Positions 1-6,980 are shown, numbered from the stretch's first letter. The stretch: DNA of 31,523 nucleotides from Janthinobacterium agaricidamnosum NBRC 102515 = DSM 9628 (GCF_000723165.1 NZ_HG322949.1:2802896-2834418); one strand, 5' to 3'. Numbers and translations: made by a program. The notes: a model not told the origin generated them from the sequence alone.

Positions 1-660
1 TCCGCCAAACAACATGTGCTGATGACCGCGCAAGGCGCCTACCTCAAGCTCGAAGGCGGCAATATCGAGATCCACGGGCCGGGCAAGATGGCATTCAAGG
101 CCGGCATGAAGGAGTTGACAGGGGCTGCCAGCAGCACGCCCAAACTGCCGATGCTGCCGAATCCTGATCAATTAAATAATTTCCTCGAGTTAAATTATCG
201 CTGGGATGATTTACAACCGATGGTCGGTGCTCCGTATCTGGTGCAGTTCGCCAATGGCGCCACGGTGGAAGGCAAGCTGGATGCGCATGGCTTTGCCCGG
301 CTTGAGAATATTCCTGCCAGTAGCGCAGTCGTGTTGTATGGCGAAGATGAGCGCGATCCTGTGCCGCGCAAGAAACAAAAACCGAATCAGGTGGCTGGCG
401 CCAAGCCGCGCACCGATGAAGAAGCACTAGCCGTGCTGGAAAAGTATCTGGCGCAAGAGCATGCATATTACAAGGATAACTTTTTCCCGGATGAATTGGC
501 CGACATGGAAGAAGAACTGCAGCATGCGGGAGCCAGCAGCGACCTGAACTACGATTTTCATTATGACGATTACAGGTATGCCGATGAGGATAGTGCGGAA
601 GATAAAGAAGCCGAAAAGAATTATCGTGAACGGCATGATAACGAAGGCGGTGCGGCATGA
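1..660 (+). CDS. vgrG: VgrG spike protein, C-terminal part (5' end outside window)
   Basis: This is the end of a T6SS spike protein (TssI/VgrG), which trimerises at the tip of the Hcp tube and carries effectors. The frame is open from base 1. The first ~35 visible residues are the classic end of the DUF2345/VgrG beta-helix (AQGAYLKLEGGNIEIHGPGK, then a KELTGA segment). A long extension of about 180 residues follows. Around visible residues 76-115 it has the pattern 'YLVQFANGATVEGKLDAHG...LENIPA...VLYGEDERDP', resembling the transthyretin-like adaptor domains found at the end of other VgrGs, where they recruit cargo. The tail is acidic and charged. The stop codon overlaps the start of the toxin gene (ATGA at 657-660), so the two are probably translationally coupled and this VgrG is the likely carrier of that toxin. 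The VgrG identity is firm; the adaptor reading is by pattern only. Confidence 0.93.
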   Translation, partial: SAKQHVLMTAQGAYLKLEGGNIEIHGPGKMAFKAGMKELTGAASSTPKLPMLPNPDQLNNFLELNYRWDDLQPMVGAPYLVQFANGATVEGKLDAHGFARLENIPASSAVVLYGEDERDPVPRKKQKPNQVAGAKPRTDEEALAVLEKYLAQEHAYYKDNFFPDELADMEEELQHAGASSDLNYDFHYDDYRYADEDSAEDKEAEKNYRERHDNEGGAA

Positions 661-1610
661 GTAATGTGAGCGGCGCGCTTGCCCCCAGCGGTATTCATGT
701 CGCCTCTCCCGCCGGACGCGCCTTGCGCCAGGCCGATGACGGCATCGGCAGTTGGCTCACCGACCTGGTAAGCGGTGCCGGATCTTCGCCATCGCACATC
801 ATTGTCACCGGTATCCTCGGGGTAGTGCCCGGCGTTGGCCAGGCGATGGATGCGCGCGACCTGATCCTGGGAGTGATTCACATATCCAAGTCGCCCGCTG
901 CGGTGGGCGGCTGGGTCGAACTGGTGATTACCCTGATCGGTTGCGTGCCGGCGATTGGCGACACGATGAAAGTCGGCTTCAAGTTCATGAAGCAAGGCCA
1001 CAATTTCGGCCGCGTGCTGGAAGCCGTGTCGCCTAAGCTGCGTGGCAATGTCGAAAAGTTCATGCGCCAGATCGATTGGAGCATGCTGACCAGGAATAGC
1101 AAGAGCCTGTTCAAGAACGCGCTCGATACGTTCATCGATGGCATCGATAGCTGGGTGGTCAAGGCCGTGGCTGGCGGCCCGCAAGTCAAGCAAATTATTG
1201 GCGAGCTGAAAGCGATCCGGCGGCAGGGTCCGCGCATGATCGATGACGCTTTTTCCGAGTTGAAAAAGCTGCACGCGAAAATGATGGGGCATGAATTACC
1301 CGGCACCACGGCGGCGCTGGGGAGTGTTTCCAGCAAGGTGGCCAAGGAGGAAGTTCAGTCTGTTAGCAAGACGGTCGTCAAAAAAGATATCAAAGCAGCA
1401 GCGGCAAACGAGAAGAAACTGGTTGGCAAACAGAACCATGATGTCAAAGGAAACAAGGCCACCCCTAACTCAAGCAAAACCAATATCAAGAAAAAAGCTG
1501 AACCAAAAAACAAAGTTGGCGTAGCGGCGTTCCTGCGGAACATATTACCGATTATTACGTCAAGAGAAAACATATTAATTTTAGCAAAGTCAATAATAAT
1601 GGTTATTTGA
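657..1610 (+). CDS. PoNe-type T6SS effector, N-terminal frame (317 aa zero-frame product)
   Basis: This is the first part of a polymorphic toxin that appears to be cargo of the preceding VgrG. Residues ~45-65 and ~80-100 are hydrophobic, Gly/Pro-rich segments (e.g. GILGVVPGVGQAMDARDLI, ELVITLIGCVPAIGDTMK), like the paired helices that often precede toxin domains in T6SS effectors. A helical stretch of about 120 residues and a Lys-rich linker (~230-285) follow. No PAAR, MIX or Rhs repeats are visible. The start overlaps the vgrG stop by 4 bp. The zero frame stops at 1608-1610, but homology-like toxin sequence resumes in the -1 frame from 1502. The last 32 residues of this ORF are therefore either the true end of a short product or an out-of-frame tail. 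Base composition becomes AT-rich from about 1350 onward. The effector assignment rests on context; the cognate immunity gene downstream supports it strongly. Confidence 0.75.
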   Translation: MSNVSGALAPSGIHVASPAGRALRQADDGIGSWLTDLVSGAGSSPSHIIVTGILGVVPGVGQAMDARDLILGVIHISKSPAAVGGWVELVITLIGCVPAIGDTMKVGFKFMKQGHNFGRVLEAVSPKLRGNVEKFMRQIDWSMLTRNSKSLFKNALDTFIDGIDSWVVKAVAGGPQVKQIIGELKAIRRQGPRMIDDAFSELKKLHAKMMGHELPGTTAALGSVSSKVAKEEVQSVSKTVVKKDIKAAAANEKKLVGKQNHDVKGNKATPNSSKTNIKKKAEPKNKVGVAAFLRNILPIITSRENILILAKSIIMVI

Positions 1611-2191
1611 CCGAAGAGCACAGCATTCCACATCGTGGCCTTGATCATTTGTGGTTGAATCCATTGCACCTGGCTCAGCCGTTTGTGGTTGGTGAAACCA
1701 AGTCCAGTATCTTCGACTCCTTTAGTTTGATCGCTGCCCTGCCTGCTGAGATGCAAGAGAAATTCCAGCAATTAAGAGCAGACGAGGCCGCTGATCCAGT
1801 CAAGAACGGCAGACCGAATATTTTTGAAAATGAATCACGAGATAAACATGCCAACCAAAGTGTAAATATCGGAGGATCCGGCAATACTAAAACATTAAGG
1901 AATGGACTCAACAAGCCAAATAAGAAAACAGGATTGCATACTCAAATGAGTCATGCATGGATTGCGGATGCTGTACAGCAAGAAAAATTGACAAGTGAAG
2001 GAAGGAAAATAAAGAGATTGATACTGGAGTACGAAATGAATGCCATTGATAATAAAAATCAAAAAGCACCATATAAAAGATGGATATCGCTCGTAACTGG
2101 CAGACAATTGCAAAAACATAAAAAATCAGGCGGTGCAAATCATGAAATTCAAATAATTATGAATATGCCTGATAATATCATAAGGAAATAA
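1502..2191 (+). CDS. PoNe-type PD-(D/E)XK DNase toxin domain, continuing in the -1 frame
   Basis: This is the C-terminal nuclease domain of the effector, in frame -1 relative to the upstream ORF. The frame is open only after a TGA at 1499-1501 and runs to TAA at 2189-2191. It begins with convincing toxin-like sequence (SGVPAEHITDYYVKRKH, then RGLDHLWLNP, then PFVVGETKSS). The Asp codon at 1643, Glu at 1694 and Lys at 1700 fit the D-x(16)-E-x-K signature of PD-(D/E)XK nucleases. After a -1 slip at 1505-1511 they would be D330, E347 and K349 of a ~511-residue product. A later QMSHAWI motif and a basic YKRWISLVTGRQ segment follow. PoNe toxins are known DNases of this superfamily, neutralised by PoNi proteins, and a PoNi-like gene starts 1 bp downstream. 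The only independent start would be a TTG at 1607 without a Shine-Dalgarno, so expression probably needs the upstream frame. It could instead be a frameshift-inactivated pseudogene or a homopolymer sequencing error. Confidence 0.75.
   Translation, partial: TKKQSWRSGVPAEHITDYYVKRKHINFSKVNNNGYLTEEHSIPHRGLDHLWLNPLHLAQPFVVGETKSSIFDSFSLIAALPAEMQEKFQQLRADEAADPVKNGRPNIFENESRDKHANQSVNIGGSGNTKTLRNGLNKPNKKTGLHTQMSHAWIADAVQQEKLTSEGRKIKRLILEYEMNAIDNKNQKAPYKRWISLVTGRQLQKHKKSGGANHEIQIIMNMPDNIIRK
1505..1511 (+). other. Candidate -1 ribosomal frameshift heptamer A_AAA_AAC
   Basis: In the phase of the upstream ORF the bases read A|AAA|AAC, the canonical X_XXY_YYZ arrangement. After a -1 slip the next codon starts at 1511 (CAA), which is the frame of the nuclease domain. 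The -1 frame has a TGA at 1499-1501, so the nearby A6 run at 1491-1496 cannot give the fusion and the switch is confined to this site. A perfect 5-bp hairpin (GTTCC/GGAAC, 3-nt loop) lies at 1529-1541. Its 17-nt spacing is longer than usual for a stimulator, and no clear upstream Shine-Dalgarno stimulator is seen. A single-base loss in the same A tract would give the same picture. Confidence 0.5.
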
Positions 2192-2192
2192 A

Positions 2193-3206
2193 ATGAAAGA
2201 AATATTGACAGAGGAATATTTTCTAAATAACAAGAGGGAATTACTTCTGGATTATGACATTTATGATGAGAATTATCATGGATCAATAATGGTGTTTGAT
2301 AAATTGCAAAAATCTTTGTCGAAGAATGAAAAGGAATTAAAGGAAATTCCGATATACAATTTCATGATAGCAACCCGTAGACGTTCCTGGGTTGCCATTG
2401 ATATTTTGGCCACAAATTATAGTGCTGGTCACAGGCTGAGCGAGCTTCGATCTTTTTATCCTTCAGTATTGGAGTATTGGAAATCTTACGCAAAATATGA
2501 TGCTGCCTATGATTTAAGTGAGACGGAAAGTCAGCAGGGATTTGCTCATTTTTCATTATCCGATAACTCATACGAAAAAGTTAATCGCATGATTTGCTTT
2601 GCCATTCTTTTGGGATGGGAAAATCTTATTGCTGAAATAATTCCAATTATCGATTTCAATAACGAACAAAAAGACGGCATGCTGGAACGGATGCTGGCAT
2701 TTTATGACAAAAACCGACCTGCCCCTCCAGATGAATGTTTACGTCACCTTCCCTATTTCAAGACACTAAAAATATTTTCGGCGGATAAAATTGATAGGCC
2801 AAGCTTGATGGCAGAATATCTTGAAGATTGGTATGAAGCGAGCCGGCGGGAACCTTATTACAATGCGCATACGCGGGATACCAGCTTCTGGGGTTACTGG
2901 TCATGGGAGGCTGCGGCTATTACCTACTTACTGGAGATTGACGATAGCAGCTATGCCAACGCACAGTTTTACCCCAAGGACTTGGTCGATTTTGCAAGGC
3001 AAGCTAAAAAAGACTATTCGCCGGACGGAGTCTTGCCGATTGCAAACAACGAATTACGCGCCAAAGCAAGCGATCCCTGTCCTAAAGCTGGCCAATGGCA
3101 ATCGCTGGGGGCGGTATCCGAATTGCGTTCATACTTGCAAGATGAACCAATGGCTGATCTTGGTTCTGCGTATGGATTGACAGTGTGGAAATTTATTGAT
3201 GATTGA
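2193..3206 (+). CDS. PoNi-type immunity protein (DUF1910/DUF1911 family)
   Basis: This is a 337-residue cytoplasmic protein expected to bind and neutralise the neighbouring PoNe DNase. The N-terminal half (LLLDYDIYDENYHGSI, then helices to ~120) fits the PoNi_N/DUF1910 region. The C-terminal half carries the characteristic DUF1911 features: an EDWYEASRREPYYNAHTR segment near residue 210, then WGYWSWEAAAITYLLEIDDS, then a YPKDLVDFAR motif. No signal peptide or membrane segment is present, as expected for immunity to a DNA-cleaving toxin. The start is one base after the toxin stop, with an AAGGAA ribosome-binding site inside the toxin's last codons, so synthesis is probably coupled to translation of the toxin frame. 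The gene is complete and AT-rich, matching the toxin tail. That it is intact suggests it is still under selection even if the toxin frame is disrupted. Confidence 0.9.
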   Translation: MKEILTEEYFLNNKRELLLDYDIYDENYHGSIMVFDKLQKSLSKNEKELKEIPIYNFMIATRRRSWVAIDILATNYSAGHRLSELRSFYPSVLEYWKSYAKYDAAYDLSETESQQGFAHFSLSDNSYEKVNRMICFAILLGWENLIAEIIPIIDFNNEQKDGMLERMLAFYDKNRPAPPDECLRHLPYFKTLKIFSADKIDRPSLMAEYLEDWYEASRREPYYNAHTRDTSFWGYWSWEAAAITYLLEIDDSSYANAQFYPKDLVDFARQAKKDYSPDGVLPIANNELRAKASDPCPKAGQWQSLGAVSELRSYLQDEPMADLGSAYGLTVWKFIDD

Positions 3207-3230
3207 GAAAATTTCGCAATTATATTTTTA

Positions 3231-3250
3231 AAAATAAAATAAAATAAAAT
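3231..3250 (+). repeat. AAAAT pentanucleotide repeat, four copies
   Basis: Four tandem AAAAT units are followed by an A6 run, directly after a 14-bp perfect AT palindrome (3223-3236). It sits in the 195-bp AT-rich gap between the immunity gene and the SH3-domain gene. The gap shows no other gene. A GC-rich terminator hairpin is absent. The repeat could vary in length by slippage, but no promoter element depending on its length is evident. Confidence 0.7.
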
Positions 3251-3401
3251 AAAAAAGCGATAAATTGAAGCATAAAAATCAAGAAAATTAAATAAATTTA
3301 ATAAACCAGCGCAGCGATTTCCCAGCGATTGCCATGCATTCTGCGCCAAGAAAACCAACTCCTGCCTTAAAGTAGACCAATGATGCATATGCAAAATTAA
3401 A

Positions 3402-4097
3402 ATGAAAAAATCAAAAACAATATTATTTATGGCATGCTTTAGCGCAAACATGGCTTTTCAACACGTGCATGCTGGCGACATTCAAGAGTCAGCGCAAAAT
3501 GAAGGTTTTGCGAACCCATCGATCATCACAGGATTTAATCCCGATACAAAAAACCTGACCGGTTATGTATCCTTATCAAGGCCTGCGCCAGGTTCTATCG
3601 ACTGGTGTAACTTTTTATTTTATGGAAAAGTGGACGGAAAACAGGCGATACCTGTTTCCTTGAAGAATGTCGTGAAGGATGAGGGGCGCGAATCGATCGC
3701 GCAATCCAGACCTTCGACGCAGTCGAAAGGAAAAATAGAGATTTCCTCAGGGAAAAATATTCTGCTGATTGAAGAAAGTGAACTTCCCGGTGCCTGCACG
3801 TGGATGTTCCCTGCCGCGGGAGTAGCGGGTATCGCTCAAGCCGGTACAACATTCTCCGTTCGATTGGGCGGTGAGGTAAAGGGAAGCTGGATCGCGGTGG
3901 GCGTCATTTCTTCAAAGCGAGCGCATTTCCACGCGCAGCCTGATGAAAAAACCATCAAGAAGGCATTTTTAATCTCGGGAAATGTCCTGTATATTTACAA
4001 GGAAGAAAATGATTGGCTGTACGTGAAATTCCAGGGGCTCAACAAAGAGACGTACGGCTGGATAAAAAAATCAGACACCGTTCAATTGGTGAAGTAA
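3402..4097 (+). CDS. Exported protein with C-terminal bacterial SH3-like domain
   Basis: This is a 231-residue protein with an N-terminal signal peptide (KK, hydrophobic stretch, cleavage likely after VHA at residue 24), so it should act in the periplasm. Residues ~30-165 are a beta-rich region I do not recognise. It has two cysteines (in DWCNFLF and GACTWMF) that could form a disulfide. Residues ~168-231 (HAQPDEKTIKK...WLYVKFQG...YGWIKKSDTVQLV) match the bacterial SH3 pattern, often used for binding cell-wall peptides or proteins. It follows the PoNe/PoNi pair in the same orientation, after a 195-bp AT-rich gap. No strong ribosome-binding site is visible before the ATG. It could be an additional immunity or accessory protein of the effector island, since periplasmic SH3-type proteins do occur as immunity factors, but no direct evidence ties it to a toxin. 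Confidence 0.6.
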   Translation: MKKSKTILFMACFSANMAFQHVHAGDIQESAQNEGFANPSIITGFNPDTKNLTGYVSLSRPAPGSIDWCNFLFYGKVDGKQAIPVSLKNVVKDEGRESIAQSRPSTQSKGKIEISSGKNILLIEESELPGACTWMFPAAGVAGIAQAGTTFSVRLGGEVKGSWIAVGVISSKRAHFHAQPDEKTIKKAFLISGNVLYIYKEENDWLYVKFQGLNKETYGWIKKSDTVQLVK

Positions 4098-4126
4098 AGC
4101 CAGAGGGCGGCTGGGAGCGGATGGAC

Positions 4127-5428
4127 CTACCTGCCCTCAATGCCGGGCTTGAGGTCCGCCGCAAAACGCCAGGCAAGCTCGCGCGTCATGGTGGCGATGC
4201 TGATGCGCAAGCCCTGCACCGGCTCTTGCACACTGAAGGCCGCGCCGCTGCGCACCAGCCAGCCTTTGTTTGCCATCATTAATACCAGCGACTGGCTGTC
4301 TTGCCGCAGCGGCAGCCACAGATTCAAGCCGTCCGAATCCGCAGGCGTGCCGATGCCCTGCTCACGCAATGCTTCCGCCAGCCAGGCGCTGCGTTGCGCG
4401 TAATCGGCTTTCGCCAACGCCACTTGCCCTTGTATCTCCCTGGAAGCGAAACAGGCCGCGACCGCCTCTTGCAGCAAATGGCTGACCCAGGTCGTGCCGG
4501 GCGCCAGCCGCAGGCGTAAGCGCCGCGCCGTTTCGCTATCGCTGGCGACACACGCCAGCCGCAAGTCGGGACCGAATACCTTGGATACCGAGCGGATGAC
4601 GGCCCAGTGCCGCGTCGCGGCGGGCAAGACCGAGTAATACGGCGCCAACGCCAGCATCGCGAAATGGTCGTCGACGATGGCCAGCACATGCGGATGGCGC
4701 GCCAATATCTGTTGCAATGCCGCCGCGCGGGCCTGGCTCAGGCTGCAACCGGTCGGGTTGTGCGCGCGCGGCGTGATCAGCACCGCGCGCGCGCCTTGCT
4801 GCAGCGCCTGTTCCAGCGCTTGCGGCAACATGCCGTGCTGGTCCATCGCGACGCCTAGCGCCTGCAAGCCGCCGAGGCGCAAGGTATTGATGCTGCTTAA
4901 AAAACATGGGTGCTCGACGGCCACCTTATCGCCCGCCACCAGGTGAGCCGCCAGCAAACGTTCGATGGCGTCCACCGCGCCGTGCGTCACATCGATGTCA
5001 CAGGCCGCCGGACAATCGCCGGCCAGCCACTGCCGGGCATGCTGTTCCAGCGCCGGGGTGACCGTTGCTTCGCCGTACAGGCGCGGCCGATAGGTTGCCG
5101 AGGCCAGCAGCGCGGCCGGATCGGGCAGCCAGGTCTGATTCGGATTGCCGCAAGCCAGGTCGATCAGCGGCGAACCGGCCAGCATCCCTTCCTGCTCGCC
5201 CGCTTCCGGCTGATGGCGGATGCTGGTGCCCAGCCGCCCTTGCGTCAGCGTCAGCCCCGCCGCCGTCAGGCGCTTGTAGGCCGCCGCCACCGTGTTGCGG
5301 TTGACCTCCAGCGCAAGCGCCAGTTCGCGTACCGGCGGCAATACCTGCCCGGCCAGCAGTTGCCGCGATTGCAGCAGCTGGCGCACGGATTCGGCGATCT
5401 CCAGCGCTGTTTTACCTGTGATATTCAT
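4127..5428 (-). CDS. MocR-family transcription regulator (GntR helix-turn-helix fused to aminotransferase fold)
   Basis: This is a 433-residue one-component regulator. Residues ~5-75 form a GntR-type winged helix (LPPVRELALALEVNRNTVAA, then a wing ending TSIRH). Residues ~100-430 have the fold-type I aminotransferase architecture, with a NPTG motif, an Asp in AIVDDHFA and the PLP-binding lysine in SVSKVFGP at K283. MocR proteins bind PLP or a PLP-amino acid adduct and control vitamin B6 or amino acid genes. The gene diverges from a YggS-type PLP-homeostasis gene, with 43 bp between the two annotated start codons, so that gene is the obvious target. An AGGA ribosome-binding site lies ~6 nt before the ATG. 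The family call is firm; the PdxR subgroup and its ligand are not resolved. Confidence 0.92.
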   Translation of the reverse strand: MNITGKTALEIAESVRQLLQSRQLLAGQVLPPVRELALALEVNRNTVAAAYKRLTAAGLTLTQGRLGTSIRHQPEAGEQEGMLAGSPLIDLACGNPNQTWLPDPAALLASATYRPRLYGEATVTPALEQHARQWLAGDCPAACDIDVTHGAVDAIERLLAAHLVAGDKVAVEHPCFLSSINTLRLGGLQALGVAMDQHGMLPQALEQALQQGARAVLITPRAHNPTGCSLSQARAAALQQILARHPHVLAIVDDHFAMLALAPYYSVLPAATRHWAVIRSVSKVFGPDLRLACVASDSETARRLRLRLAPGTTWVSHLLQEAVAACFASREIQGQVALAKADYAQRSAWLAEALREQGIGTPADSDGLNLWLPLRQDSQSLVLMMANKGWLVRSGAAFSVQEPVQGLRISIATMTRELAWRFAADLKPGIEGR

Positions 5429-5471
5429 TTTGTCCTATGACAATGTATAATTTAAGCTATGCCAATTCTAC
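5429..5471. promoter_or_regulatory. Divergent promoter with candidate MocR operator repeats
   Basis: The 43 bp between the divergent genes contain CTATGACAAT (5435-5444) and CTATGCCAAT (5457-5466). These direct repeats match at 9 of 10 positions and are exactly 22 bp apart, about two helical turns. A TATAAT at 5446-5451 lies between them for the rightward gene. The overlapping TATACA reads leftward. An inverted repeat TTGTC-N4-GACAA (5430-5443) overlaps the first copy. Direct repeats spaced by whole turns are a known MocR binding layout. No good -35 is present for the TATAAT, so activation by the regulator is plausible. Confidence 0.55.
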
Positions 5472-6263
5472 ATGGACTGTCCTGGTATGACGATGACAAT
5501 GCCCTACCCTCAAGCCAACAGCGTCGCCGACTTTGAGCGCAACCTGGCCGCGGTGCGCACGCGCATGGCCGCCGCCTGCCTGCGCGTCGGGCGCGATCCG
5601 GCCGAAGTGCGTTTGCTGCCGGTCAGCAAGACCGTCGATGAAGCCCGTATCCGCTTGTCGTATGCCGCCGGTTGCCGGCAACTGGGCGAAAACAAGGTGC
5701 AGGAAGCCAGCCGCAAATGGGAGGCCATGGCTGACCTGGCGGATTTGCAATGGTCGGTGATCGGTCATTTGCAAACCAACAAGGCGCGCGTGGTGGCCCG
5801 CTTCGCCAGCGAATTCCAGGCGCTCGACAGCTTGCGTCTGGCGGAAGAACTGGACCGCCGGCTGCAAGCCGAAGGCCGCCAGCTGGACGTGTTTATTCAA
5901 GTAAATACCTCGGGCGAAGCCAGCAAATACGGTTTGCCGCCGCAGCAGGCGGCGGATTTTATGCGCCAGTTGCCTGCCTTTGCATCGTTGCGGGTACGCG
6001 GTTTGATGACGTTGGCGCTGCTATCGTCGGATGCCGCGCAAGTGCGCCCCTGTTTTGTGCTGCTGCGCCAGTTGCGCGACCGGCTGCGCCAGGAGGCGCC
6101 GGCCGGCATGGCCCTCGATGAGTTATCGATGGGCATGTCGGGCGACTTCGAGATCGCCATCGAGGAAGGCGCCACCGTGGTGCGGGTCGGCCAAGCCATT
6201 TATGGCGGCCGCAATGTACCAGACAGCCATTATTGGCCCCATCAACCGGAGATATCAGCATGA
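5472..6263 (+). CDS. YggS/PLPBP-family pyridoxal-phosphate homeostasis protein
   Basis: This is a member of the YggS/PROSC family. These are single-domain alanine-racemase-fold proteins that bind PLP without known catalysis and buffer free PLP. Family hallmarks in order: LLPVSKTVDEARI (PLP lysine K53 counted from the first ATG), GENKVQEASRKW, WSVIGHLQTNKAR, IQVNTSGEASKYGL, LRVRGLMTLA, LSMGMSGDFEIAIEEGATVVRVGQ (read in two parts) and a final YGGRN. Four in-frame ATGs (5472, 5487, 5493, 5499) lie close together and none has a clear ribosome-binding site. The first gives 263 residues; one of the later ones may be used. The gene diverges from a MocR regulator and overlaps the next gene by 4 bp (ATGA), forming a two-gene operon. 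Confidence 0.92.
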   Translation: MDCPGMTMTMPYPQANSVADFERNLAAVRTRMAAACLRVGRDPAEVRLLPVSKTVDEARIRLSYAAGCRQLGENKVQEASRKWEAMADLADLQWSVIGHLQTNKARVVARFASEFQALDSLRLAEELDRRLQAEGRQLDVFIQVNTSGEASKYGLPPQQAADFMRQLPAFASLRVRGLMTLALLSSDAAQVRPCFVLLRQLRDRLRQEAPAGMALDELSMGMSGDFEIAIEEGATVVRVGQAIYGGRNVPDSHYWPHQPEISA

Positions 6264-6955
6264 AACACGTACTTGCCATCCGCCACGTCCATTTTGAAGA
6301 CCTGGGGACACTGGAACCTTTATTGCAGGAACTGGGTTACCACATCACCTATGCCGACGCGGTACAGGACGAGCTGTCGGCCGTCGACGCCGTGGCGCCG
6401 GATTTACTGGTGCTGCTGGGCGGCCCGATCGGCGCATTCGATGAAGAACAACATCCTTTCCTGCTGGCCGAACTGGACTTACTGCGCCGCCGCGTGGCCA
6501 GCGGCAAGCCGCTGCTGGGCATTTGCCTCGGGGCGCAATTGATGGCACGGGTATTGGGCGCGAAAGTGTATCCGATGGGCGTGCAGGAAATCGGCTTCAG
6601 CTCGCTGGCGCTGACCGATGCAGGCCGCCAGTCGCCGCTGGCCGCGCTGGCCACGGTGCCGGTATTGCACTGGCATGGCGACCAATTCGACATTCCGCCC
6701 GGAGCGCTGCGGCTGGCCGGCACCTCGATCGGCCCAAACCAGGCGTTTTCGATGGGGCCAAAGTTACTCGGATTGCAATTTCACCTGGAAGCGGATGCGC
6801 GCCGGCTCGACAGCTGGCTGGTCGGCCATGCCGGCGAACTGGCGCAGGCCGGCATCGATCCGCGCACCTTGCGCGAGCAGGCGCGGCAGCATGGCGCGCA
6901 ATTGGCCGGCGCCGCGCGCGCGGTGATGACAAGCTGGCTGGCCTCGATCGACTGA
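6260..6955 (+). CDS. Class-I glutamine amidotransferase-like protein
   Basis: This is a 231-residue stand-alone GATase1-fold protein. The nucleophile elbow GICLGAQL places the catalytic Cys at C89. The His-Glu pair is in LQFHLEAD (H175, E177), so the triad is intact. An oxyanion-side LLGGPIGAFDE motif lies near residue 53. Such GMP-synthase-like proteins hydrolyse glutamine or gamma-glutamyl compounds; the true substrate cannot be read from the sequence. The ATG at 6260 was chosen because GGAG precedes it at 10 nt and because it overlaps the yggS stop. A longer in-frame start at 6233 would lie within yggS. Coupling to yggS and the MocR gene suggests a role in PLP-linked nitrogen metabolism, which is inference. 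Confidence 0.88.
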   Translation: MKHVLAIRHVHFEDLGTLEPLLQELGYHITYADAVQDELSAVDAVAPDLLVLLGGPIGAFDEEQHPFLLAELDLLRRRVASGKPLLGICLGAQLMARVLGAKVYPMGVQEIGFSSLALTDAGRQSPLAALATVPVLHWHGDQFDIPPGALRLAGTSIGPNQAFSMGPKLLGLQFHLEADARRLDSWLVGHAGELAQAGIDPRTLREQARQHGAQLAGAARAVMTSWLASID

Positions 6956-6980
6956 TGCCGGTCATGCCTGGCCCGGCATC
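6954..6980. terminator. Stem-loop between convergent genes
   Basis: A perfect 8-bp inverted repeat GATGCCGG (6954-6961) / CCGGCATC (6973-6980) with an 11-nt loop overlaps the stop codons of both convergent genes. There is no T tract on either side, so it is at best a weak or Rho-assisted bidirectional terminator. Confidence 0.4.

Noticed and set aside
1491..1497. AAAAAAG as the frameshift site in the effector
   Set aside because: It is not in the slippery phase, and slipping here into the -1 frame would hit the TGA at 1499-1501.
3223..3260. Rho-independent terminator after the immunity gene
   Set aside because: The AT-only palindrome and A-rich repeat have no GC-rich stem, so only an AT-rich simple repeat is supported.
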